Assembly (NCBI GenBank): GCA_964030475.1
Contig: CAXIPT010000076.1
Location: 24,338 to 88,337, forward strand
From: Tethya wilhelma
Taxonomy: Eukaryota; Porifera; Demospongiae; Tethyida; Tethyidae
DNA: 64,000 nucleotides
Direction: 5' to 3'
In this document: piece by piece, positions 55,095-64,000 of the stretch
Layout of the letters: each line of letters begins with the position of its first letter
Numbering within the stretch: the first letter of the stretch is position 1
Notes under the pieces: generated by a model
Databases searched by the model: none
What the model saw: only the letters and a program-made list of their open reading frames with translations
Told to the model about the DNA's origin: nothing
Program-made: the position numbers and the translations under genes

Positions 55095-56112
55095 CATTTT
55101 GGGGGCGAGCCTGAGCGTGTGTTTGAATATCAGTGCTTGCATACGTGAATATTCAGGTTGATCATTTGTTTCTGATCATAATTATGATAGTAAACGTTGA
55201 CCTTTGCCTTCAGCGGCTGTGTGGTTAGCTGCATGGTGATTGTGCTAGTCACTGTCTCTTGGCAATCTTGATTCTTGGTGTTCGCTTTTTTTTCACTTTG
55301 CTGTTAAGCATGCCTTTTCTTGTTTGATTTGCCTCATTGATGGTACCTACTGCTCTGCTTTCTCTCTGCCTAGTATTTATTGCCATACCGTGACAGAGCG
55401 GCATGTGTAAGTATTCACGTATCAAGCAAGTCAATAAACCTTTTTGCCTAGATCTTGCAGTTTTTTTCATTTCAGTTCACAAAGCTGTGCTGCTCTATGC
55501 TGCGTACACGCGCTAGCTACTGTCAGCTAGCTCAACTTGAGCGCTCCGTCAATCCTGAGAGCTAGAGCTAGAGCTAGCTAGCTAGCTAGCTCAGGGCCGG
55601 CGGCATAGGTGCGGCAGCTACGGCCATGGCCGTACCTAAGCTTCTTAAAAGCAAAAGATCTTACTTTCCTTTATGCTGCTCTTTTTAAGTTAACGCACTC
55701 CTGTTACACCCGCTTTCTGTAGCCCCTCCCACTTATTTTACGTATTAGCGCTATAGCTTATTGAATGTACTTAGCAAAACGCTTGAATGTACACGTCTTG
55801 AGCAGACTGTATTCTGCTAAGCCAGTCATCCTCACTAATTCTTATCTCAGCAGAATCAAGTCAGTAAATCTATAAGACTGAAGCGTTGGAAACTAAGACT
55901 GAAATATGCCTCAAAATGCCCCAGAATTCACCTAAAAACGTGCAAAATGCAATTTTTTTTTGTACGTTGTACAAACCATTTTACCTATAAATTGCAAACT
56001 TAGAATAGGAAGCATTATTTACGGAATATGCGTACAGACATCACACAGAGGGAAGTGCATAGATTCGAATGCCATGTAACATATATGTGGGGCTCGCTCA
56101 CACTCGCCCCAA
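55095..56112. mobile_element. About 1-kb DNA element with GGGGCGAG termini
   Basis: The left end TTTTGGGGGCGAGCCTGAGC and the right end GCTCGCTCACACTCGCCCCA are imperfect inverted repeats of about 21 bp. The insert is absent from copy 1 (near 45980-46000), where ATTAGTA...AGTACCTATG is continuous. AGTAC occurs on both outer sides (near 55074 and 56113), a candidate 5-bp duplication. A 73-codon basic minus-strand ORF (55249-55470) is not convincing. A (GCTA)n run lies near 55575. Confidence 0.62.
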
Positions 56113-56503
56113 TAAAGTACCCATGAAAGGAACTTATACTTTGTGCTGTCAAAGTTGGCTCAACATTTCTGGTTATATTATATGTCTCTGGCAGAGGAGG
56201 GAGGACATGCTCGAACATTTGGTAACCTTTGGTCGATTGCGGACTCAGTCTGGCATACAGGAAAATTTTTGAAGATTTTAAGCATGATATTCAAATTCAG
56301 CACCCTTGCTTTAGTTAGAGGTCACTCTGTTTTTTCCATTTGGGCACTAGTGTATACATGTAAACCACGTGTTATACTGACGACCTTTACCTACATAAAA
56401 ATGGCTACATTACAGTATAGGAGAATTGAAAGCTGCCTAGATTTTGTTTTGTAGCTTTTAGGCTGCAAACGAATATCAAAGAACATACTTCAGAAGAAAT
56501 AAA

Positions 56504-56694
56504 AACACTTTCTCAATAAGATCCGGAAAATTCTCAGTCCGGTTTAGAATCTAAGCAATTTAAGATATGCAAATGATATGTGCATATCATTAATTAGTAC
56601 TACAATCATTTGTTTAGATCCTAAACAGGGTGTTTAGATTCTAAGCATTTAGAATCCGGACTCAGAATTTTCCGGATCTTGTTGAGAATGTGTT
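56504..56694. mobile_element. 191-bp MITE with long inverted arms
   Basis: Arms AACACTTTCTCAATAAGATC and GATCTTGTTGAGAATGTGTT extend inward through TCCGGAAAATTCT. Flanked by TAAA on both sides (56500-56503 and 56695-56698). Copy 1 of the duplication has the empty site GAAATAAAGTTGACTG near 47090-47105. Inserted after the segmental duplication. Confidence 0.88.
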
Positions 56695-59194
56695 TAAAGT
56701 TACTGTGTACAGTCAAAGTTAGTTCAATGCCTTTTATTTTTCTGGAAATTGCGGCGTTCAAGTAAGTTAGTTTTATTAGGAAGGGAGGGAGGGAGGAAGA
56801 AAGAAAATAAAATTGCATTGTTGTGGCTTCTCGCCAGCGCTCTCTCTCCAGATTGCTCTAGGAAGTTTCTGCCAGATTTCTTGGTGCATGCAGTTAGAAA
56901 ACTACCTAAGGGAGGCCTCTATGCATGTTTGAAGGCTTAGCTATCTTTCTATGAGAGTTTGAAGCACAAACATTTTGTATTGTGTCAATGGGACATTCGG
57001 CCCATTCCTACTATACGTGCTACCGTACGTATGATAGTAGAACATGAATTTATACACTAAATTTCAAAGCTTTCTGCTTTTTGTTTAGGCCTATTTATGA
57101 TGGAAATGGATATCAAGGAATGTAGTACCTACAAAAAGAACTTACTTTGTTCAGTCAAAGTTGGCTCAACCCATTCTAGATCTCTGGAAATCCTCAAGGA
57201 AGGAAGTACGTGTACGTACGTACATTAGAGAACATAAATGGCACTATTTTGACTTCCACTAGCGCTCTCTGAGCAAGTTTGAATGTTTAAGTTTGTTTGA
57301 ATAGATTTTTATAGTGACCATGCAACATTTTATTATTGTGTCTATGGGACACGGTCAGCCCATTCCTACTATATGTACTACCGTAAGTATGATAACCATT
57401 TAGCATAATATTGCTGTAAGATCTTTATAAAACAAGCCTCACTGACTCATCAATGAAATAATGAATAGATATTCAAAAATTTATCAATATCGTCCGAATA
57501 CAACTACAACGCACAATTGCACAGAATGAATAACAATATTGCTCAACTCAACCCTAGGTGGGCATGCATACACTCCATGGCCGAGGGTTGACTATAGGAG
57601 AATCCTTCTATCACAAAAAAATAAAGTAGCAAAACAATTACTGACATTAAACGACAGTTTTAGATGCTACCAAAAGCTGTTTGTACATATTATGGAACAA
57701 ATGATTTTATGTAGCAATATATAAATAATACATCTAAAGACAGTTAGATGCTACCGAAAGCTGTTTGGCACATTATATGGAACAAAAGACTTATATGTAG
57801 CAATGCAATACTTACATCAAAAGGCAGTAAGATGCTATTTGGACCCATTTTATGGAACATAATTTTGTGCATCAACTTTTGATATTGTCTATAAGTAGGT
57901 GTATCCCTATATAGCACGAACACAAAAGATATACAAGTGCATGTAAGCTGCAATCTGTATCAAATTTTTACAAGGAACCATGGACATTGCAAGTGCACCC
58001 TAGCTTATCATAGGTACGGTAGTACGTAGGAATGGGTTGACTGTCCCATAGACACAATACAAAATGTTGGTCAGTATAAAAATCTAGTCAAACAAAAAAT
58101 TACCTTTGAGGTTGCTGAGAGGCTCTTACTGACAGATTACCAACTGCATGCAAGGCCCAAAACTCACAAAAACTTTTTTGTAATTAGCACTTGTATATAG
58201 AGAGCGCCAGTGCATGGAAAGCCTCCATAGTGCCATTAATTTTGTGCTGTCAAAGTTGGCTCAACGCATTCTGGTTCTCCGGAATTCTTGGCTAGTAAGT
58301 CAGTTAGGAAGTACATTAAAGAACAACAAAGTAAGTTCTTTTCATAGGCACTACATTCCTTGATAGTCGTTCTGATCATAAATATGCCTAAACAAAACTA
58401 GAAAGCTTTGAAAATAATTAGTATAATAAATTTAGGCCATTCAGCCATCTTGTAGGTACAGTTCAAAAGTCATTATCCACGTGGCAATATTATGCGTATG
58501 TGCATTAGCTTCTTCCAGCATTATAAAGTTATAGTGTATGACTGTAGTATATTGCTGCTATACTCGAGCTTTTCATAGTGACTAACCAGTCTCTGATAGT
58601 TTCCACACTGCATGTAGTGTTGAAAAAAGTGGATGAACAAGACTTAGTAGTAAAAATTTCAAAAAAGTAATTAGTCTAGGAATGGGCAGTGCGGTAAAAC
58701 ATATTGGAACAAGGCATGTCTCAATTTTGGCACATGGCTATTTCATTTTTATTCTTGATTCCTCATATGAGACTAAGTTGTGCAAGTGTTTGCATGGAAC
58801 TAATATATATACGTACTAATCAGATGGTTATAAGCAGTGGAGTAAACTATACAAAACAAGTGACTTAAGCTGGACTCACAGTCAAGAGTCGGTTATAAAA
58901 AATGAAGTAGTCAGTGCCGAAATTGAGATATGCTTTGTTTAAATACTTTTTACCACACTGCCTAGCTATACACTACTCATTTTTTTAAAAAATTTCCTAT
59001 ATACTTGTTCATGCATTCACTTTTTTTCAACACTACAGTGTGGAGACTATCAGAGACTGGTTAATCCTTAGAAAAAGTTTGAGTAGCAGCTACATATGTA
59101 CACGTTATTATGCTAAAGGATGCTAATGCGCATGCGCATGATAATACCACGTTGTTAATGACCTTTGAACTCTACCTAAACATTGCTGCACATG

Positions 59195-59720
59195 TATGAT
59201 ACGTACGGTAGTAAGTATAGTAGGAATGGGCTGCCTGTCCCATTGACACAATACAAAATGTTCATGCTTATAAACTTTCAAGGAAAGAAAGATAAGCCTT
59301 CAAATGCATTTTGTAGCCTCCCACAGACAGTTTACTTACTGTATTAACCAAGAAAACTGGCAGAAAGTTTCTAGAGCACTCTGGAAAGAGTGCTGGTGAG
59401 AAGCCACAACAGTTCAATTTTGTTCTCCTTCCTTCCTTCCTTCCTGACTGACTTACTTGAACGCGATTTCCAGACAAACAAAAGACATTGAGCCAACTTT
59501 GACCATATAGTAAGACTTCAATTCATCTGCAGTACGTCCTTTTCTACTCGTTTGCTGGCAAAAAGGCAGCAAACAAAATCTAGCCAGCTTTAAAACTCTT
59601 GATATAAAATACTGTACTTTTTATTTAGCCATTTTTATGTAGGTAAAGGTCGTCAATAGACCACGTGTTTTTCATGTCTATAATGCGCATGCGCATCAAA
59701 TGTAATTCTGCTTTTTGTAG
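59195..59720. repeat. Dispersed repeat R4 (reverse copy)
   Basis: Reverse relative of 46770-47430 and 56185-57030: GATACGTACGGTAGTAAG, GGAATGGGCTGCCTGTCCCA, TTTTGTAGCCTCCCACAG, CTTCCTTCCTTCCTTCC, GCGATTTCCAGA and TTTATGTAGGTAAAGGTCGTC. Only part of the unit is retained. R2 follows at 59790-60065. Confidence 0.7.
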
Positions 59721-60065
59721 AGATAGACTATATAGTCTCTGCTGTGTGGTTGTCTAAATGCAATTGAGCACCTTGGTGTTTAAAAAAGTGAATGAACAAG
59801 TAGTAAAAATTTTATAAAAATGAGAAGTGTAGGAATGGGCAGTGCTGTAAAAAGCAAGGAAACAAGACAAGTCTCTGAATTTCGGCACATAACTACTTCA
59901 TTTTTTGTGCCCAACTCTCAAACGTTACTGTGTATCTACATTCTACATGCTTGTTATTTCATTCAAATTAGTCAAGTGATTGCTTGCATTGACTCATGTC
60001 CATTGAGCCAAACGACCGACATTTTTAACTTGAGTTATGAAAATGAAGTAGTCATCACTGGACGA

Positions 60066-60620
60066 AAAGAATAAATTTCCTTTAAAGTTTTGTTAAGGAA
60101 ATTCATTGGAAATACCATATTTCCAAATGAATACTTAGCAATCCTAACGTTATGGAAAGATGATAGTTTATACATTTCCTATATTGGATCAGCCATGTTT
60201 CCTAGTCTTTCCAATAACTTTCCTATTGGAAACACCATGAATAAAGTTCAGAAATAGATTGGAAACACCAAGAATAAAGTTTAGAAATATTATATTGAAA
60301 TATTCACAATTAGCTCATAATAATTTATAGTAATTTTAATGGCCAATACATTTGGTATAAACAGTGAGTTTGCATGAGAATAATGATTAATGAATTAATG
60401 ATAGTTGATAATATAATAATAATTATCATACAAACCGGTTAAGACATTGTATATCATGCCAAAACAACAAAATATGAAATGCCATCAACTAGATAAAACA
60501 CTGAATAATTAAGCTGATAAATAAAGTGGAATACTAAGGTTACAACTGACTGAAATATTGTACTTTGAGGTGGTCACATGGATAACAATTGTTAAATGTC
60601 TAGATGGTACTAGCAAGCTC
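60066..60620. other. Non-coding AT-rich stretch with a short tandem repeat
   Basis: Contains a 33-bp unit repeated twice (ATTGGAAACACCA(T/A)GAATAAAG at 60227-60292) and inverted TTTCC/GGAAA tracts around 60060-60240. No gene seen. The 3' end of the gene at 60623 lies just to the right. Confidence 0.6.
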
Positions 60621-60622
60621 AC

Positions 60623-61738
60623 TTAGACAGCTGCAGTTTCTTCCCCCAGAAGGCTTGAATTCAATGATTCATTTAGATCGTTAGTTGGTGGGACAAGATA
60701 TTCAGGGATATCAGCAGGTGAAGGTCTCTCAGATGGATCCCCAATTTTCCTTTTAATATACATCTGCTTACCCTTTGAAGTAAGGGAGTTGAAATGGAGT
60801 GCGTCAAGCTGTTTAAGTGATTTGCGATACTTTGATCTGATCCAAGTAAGTGGACGGCAGTACAGCACCTTGTCACCTTCATCATCACCAGACTCGTCAG
60901 AGGATACATACTCAACACCTTTCGACAAAATGAACTTGATTCGTTCCTTTCGTTGTTGTGACCAATCAAAATGGCCCAAACTGAACTGCTTAACACGATT
61001 CTTCAATTTCTGTACAAAAAAAAAACAACTAAGTAATGTATTGAACGAAAATCAAGACTTCACACAAACCTCCTTTTTCCTTCTTAGAAGCTTCTGGGCA
61101 ACTCTGTGTTTTTGCTTGGTTCCATTCTTTTCACGAGCTTTATCTTCAAGTAGACTATGATAATACCGCTCACAAGCAGCTATAGGCAAAAATGAGATAG
61201 CAATTAGTAATAATAATGAACAAGAGTTAGACATTAAGATACCTCTTGTATGACTATCATTTGCTGTAGGGTGACGACTCTTAACCTCCTTCAGTATAGT
61301 TTTCAAAACACTCTGATTGTGAGATGATGTTAACCTAGCACAAAGAAAAGTACATAAAAATGTTTTCTAATAGATATAGATTCTAAAACAAACCTTTCAT
61401 CCACTAAGAACATCAACTGTAGATCACTTTCACTAATATCTCTATAGACAGAACGTACCAGGTTCTGTTGATCAAAATATTGTGCAAAGTATTAAGTGAA
61501 CATTCTATAAGTAACACAGTTTAGTTACCTTGACAAACAGTGGTGGCTTTGCTGCTTTCAGCTCATTCTGCCGCTGATTGTCTTCCTCTAGCTTAGAGAT
61601 TCTGCTTGAAATATCTTTCAGAACCGTACTTATTTCATCTTGCTTTTCTGGAAGACTTTTAATCTGTTCAGATAACCTCTCTATCGAAGCAGAAGCTTGT
61701 TGAATAACTACCATGGCGTCTTCAACCATCTCAGCCAT
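60623..61738 (-). CDS. Five-exon coiled-coil, basic nuclear-type protein, 289 aa
   Basis: Exons 61529-61738, 61394-61464, 61243-61334, 61070-61179 and 60623-61009; all introns are GT-AG and 60-100 bp, and the exons add to 870 bases with matching phases. The protein starts MAEMVEDAMVVIQQASASIE with a coiled coil over about residues 5-65 (heptads through LSEQIKSLPEKQDEIS, ISKLEEDNQRQNEL), continues with NLVRSVYRDISESDLQLMF, a basic middle (KNGTKQKHRVAQKLLRRKKE), then YVSSDESGDDEGDKVLYCRP and SKYRKSLKQLDALH, ending in an acidic, serine-rich tail. The pattern SDESG...P-x-x-W/R-S is, from memory, shared with unnamed animal proteins; whether those are cellular genes or element accessories I cannot tell. 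Its start faces the plus-strand gene at 62239. Confidence 0.72.
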
Positions 61739-62238
61739 GATTTCAGCAGCTGTGCTTTTTGCGCCAAAACTTGACCTTTGAACCCAAAATAGTTGGTGTG
61801 CGTTATTTAGAATTTGAAGAATTGAAGAAGGATCGCGAGTTCAATATCTCTATTCCTGCTAGCACCAGGTAAGTGAATTTTCTCTTGGTACAATACAATT
61901 AATTGTCTGTATATGTTATAACTATAGACTAGAATGACTTTCCAGTGACTGGATGACTGTATTCCAAGAGCTAGTTACAGGCTGAGTCTATAGCTATACA
62001 AGGCTGGGGTTAAAATACGAAGGTCATCCATATTTCTGCATTTATTAAGAGAATTTACTAACATTTTCCCCCTCTTTTCAAAACATCAGTGTAGTGCAGG
62101 CTCTTGCTATTAGTAGGGAGTCACAATTTGTTATTTCTGGCCATCAGGCCTGTACATGTTGTCTATTGTTAAACAGTATACTGCAATAATGGTATTTTTT
62201 TGTATAAAATCATGTGCACACAAACTTTACATAGAACA
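61739..62238. promoter_or_regulatory. Shared intergenic region between two divergent genes
   Basis: 500 bp separate the two ATG codons. It has GGTGTGCGTTATTTAGAATT near 61797-61816, the reverse complement of an R1 segment (ATTCTAAATAACGCACAC near 17338), so the promoter region may be partly built from an R1 copy. No TATA box stands out. Bidirectional transcription is inferred from the head-to-head layout. Confidence 0.4.
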
Positions 62239-63710
62239 ATGAGCAGCAAAGATCAGTGTCCCTTATCAGGGTATCGTTACTGTCCGCACTGTGATCAAAT
62301 GGTTTCGAACAGAACATATCGTAGCCATTGTATGCCAACATACTCTCTGCAGGTTAGGAGGAAGTAAAGTAATATGCATACGTATGTGCATTATATAAAG
62401 TAAATGTCTTCAGTTAATTGTCAATTATCTGTGTACGTATCATATCTATAATCAGATTAGTAGCGAAGAATCAAACACTGCTCAAACTAGTACTACTACT
62501 AATGAACAAGACGAGTCTGCTACAGCTGATAATTCTCCGATGGAAGAAGGTAATATCAATCAACACACATTTTCTCTATATGTGGGTCAATGTGCATCCT
62601 TGCTAGCCTCGTACCCAGGCCCCTCCCTCCTCGAAAAATAAGGAGAGAGAGGGCCTGGGAGCTCACGTCACGCACGTGACCAAAAAGATAGAACCTATAG
62701 GTAGAACCTACTTTAATGAGCGTGGGCATATCATGAGCAAACAATCGGACTGCCCACGCATTTTGCACCCCAAGGTCGCCGTATTTTCAGAATTTTAGCT
62801 TTACTGAAGCAAAATGCTAAGTCTAGCTATGTACTAAAAGAGTCCCAACATGGAACAAAACAATTTTTTCAAGTAAGTCATGTGTCAGAACGTACCTGTG
62901 TCTTTGTTTTTATGATTAGTCGATTGAACCATATCCCAATCTAAAATACTGCACTACTAGCACGTTGCTAGCTACTAAGCTACTAAATATACGCTAGCAA
63001 GCAAAACTAAACTGTTGTTGAGCGCTACAGCAGAGCACTACCAACAAAATACCAGTTCAGTTTCTTTGCCGCTAAAATCGAGGGAAAAAATCTAGATCAG
63101 CATATATATGCATATGCTGTGTCAAAGATTGAGCCTTATCATAGCTACATGTATGATTGTACCAAGAAAACTAATCCAACTAGGCCAAGGTTAGCCGCAC
63201 AACTCTGTTATGAAGCATAACATGTAATTGACATGTATGTGGCTTTGATACTTGCATGCTCGTCGTGACGAATATTCTTGGAAGCATATCTGTTCACTGC
63301 CATTTCTCAGTATGTTTATTTGTAGCAAGTGAACCAGATGAGCTATGCCATCCAAGTACTCATGAATAGATATTTATCTCTGATGCACTGGAATGCTCAG
63401 CTGTTGTCAGATAGCTAGCTGCCAGCCTTATGCTCAGTGGTGCATACTGATCAGCCTGTAAGCGTTGTTGGTTTTGTCGCTATAGAGCTGCCTTTCTTGA
63501 GATTTCGATTGAACAAACAGACAGACGAAACAACTACCGTAACCCTCTGCATGTGTTTTGCACGCGCCGAGGCTTAATAATGATACCTAGTAATGTTATC
63601 AGTAAGGGTGTTGCATTTATCCTGAGATTTTTTTTTGTAGGTGATATGTTTGAAGAGGAAGAACATGGTGAAAATTTTGAAGGTAAGCAAAACTACATGT
63701 GTGAGTGTGA

Positions 63711-63785
<75 letters not shown>

Positions 63786-63942
63786 TACCCTTACCTAGCA
63801 ACCAAATTTTTATAGGCTAATTGTTGCTTGTTAGTGAATGGGCGGAGGTAAAAATAGAGTCACCAAGGGTATTACATTTATCCTGAGATTTTTTTTGTAG
63901 GTGATATGTTTGAAGATGAAGAACATGGTGAAAAGTTTGAAG
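62239..63942 (+). CDS. Zinc-finger protein with repeated acidic exons (5' part, runs off the window)
   Basis: Exon 1 (62239-62352): 38 codons with YCPHCDQMVSNRTYRSHC, one C2H2/C2HC-like finger. Exon 2 (62456-62549): S/T/E/D-rich linker. Exons 3 (63641-63682) and 4 (63901-63942) each add 14 acidic residues, GDMFEEEEHGENFE and GDMFEDEEHGEKFE. All borders are GT-AG and all phases agree (0, 1, 1, 1). The rest lies beyond 64000. An N-terminal finger followed by small acidic exons is plausible for a Plavaka/CACTA-type transposase or a transcription regulator; nothing here decides it. The 62550-63640 intron contains a GC-rich MITE-like block near 62607-62770 (CTCGTACCCAGGCCC / GGGCCTGGGAG). Confidence 0.6.
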
Positions 63943-64000
63943 GTGAGCAAAACTACAATGTGTGAGTGTGAGTATGTGTGTGTGTGTGTGTGTGTGTGTG
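63590..64000 (+). repeat. Tandem duplication of an exon with its intron and a (GT)n run
   Basis: TTGCATTTATCCTGAGATTT, the 42-base exon, GGTAAGCAAAACTAC, GTGTGAGTGTGAGT and a GT run recur after about 260 bp as TTACATTTATCCTGAGATTT, the exon with two changed residues, GGTGAGCAAAACTAC and GT again (cut by the window edge). The first GT run (63717-63781) has about 32 units. Confidence 0.9.

Larger units (their letters stand above)
53425..59165. repeat. Segmental duplication, copy 2
   Basis: Homologous in order to 44836-49510 but longer because of four insertions: an 85-bp R1/foldback arm near 53510-53600, a hAT-like MITE (54126-54492), a 1-kb TIR element (about 55095-56112) and a 191-bp MITE (56504-56694). 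It lacks about 600 bp found in copy 1. The hairpin at 53594-53700 corresponds to that at 44915-45026. The promoter-like unit is at 57395-58005. Confidence 0.82.

Noticed and set aside
55249..55470. 73-codon basic ORF in the 1-kb insertion
   Set aside because: Too short and without motif; not enough to call a transposase fragment.
1..64000. CRISPR arrays, rRNA, riboswitches, operons with ribosome binding sites
   Set aside because: No short regularly spaced identical repeats with unique spacers, no rRNA-like sequence, and gene structure is eukaryotic.

Overview
The window reads as nuclear DNA of an early-branching animal, most likely a demosponge of the Amphimedon type. That is inference: it is AT-rich, has short GT-AG introns of roughly 60-320 bp, and carries animal-type mobile elements. 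Nothing prokaryotic is needed to explain it. Almost the whole window is mobile or repeated DNA. Only three loci look like ordinary or at least intact genes: a small secreted protein at 51664-52236, a five-exon nuclear-type protein at 60623-61738 (minus), and a zinc-finger/acidic-exon gene starting at 62239 (plus) that runs off the right edge.

Layout. 1-2392: an AT-rich tandem array of about 200-bp units, with two oppositely oriented TTAA-type MITEs, one of them inside an array unit. 2393-3682: a Merlin (ISXO2/IS1595-like) transposase with one intron and a homopolymer frameshift. 3684-5330: a decayed transposase relic and a perfect 83-bp tandem duplication. 5781-10904: an almost intact 5.1-kb DNA transposon with perfect 22-bp TIRs and a ~1150-aa transposase broken by one base, inserted in a dispersed repeat (R1). 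11347-15969: a DIRS-type tyrosine-recombinase retroelement (minus) whose gag and pol are joined by an in-phase intron. 16480-18900: foldback repeats, a second R1 copy and a second tandem array in inverted orientation. 19158-26850: a decayed accessory protein, a truncated CACTA/Plavaka-like copy, a chimeric 5' end, and a broken DDE-like transposase with a DNCxGQN motif. 27867-34082: a 6.2-kb CACTA/Plavaka-like transposon (minus) with a ten-exon transposase and an intact 170-aa second gene. 34439-36205: a P-element/THAP9-like transposase relic cut short by a young, apparently intact Ty3/gypsy element at 36229-40761.

42797-60600 is a mosaic of foldback and dispersed repeats (R2, R3, R4) and a 4.7-5.7 kb segmental duplication (44836-49510 versus 53425-59165). 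Several insertions there can be dated relative to the duplication because the other copy preserves the empty site. The secreted-protein gene sits between the two copies. Its upstream region exists three times, and a scrap of a paralogue's 3' end survives at 46338, so this looks like the remains of a gene array broken up by repeats. 60623-64000 holds two divergent multi-exon genes, the plus one with a duplicated 14-codon exon.

The sequence contains four isolated N bases (3683, 16951, 21826, 24964). At least three fall exactly where one repeat abruptly changes to another, so some long-range joins may be assembly joins. The most novel items are the 5781-10904 transposon, which I cannot place in a named superfamily, and the two-gene CACTA-like element at 27867-34082.
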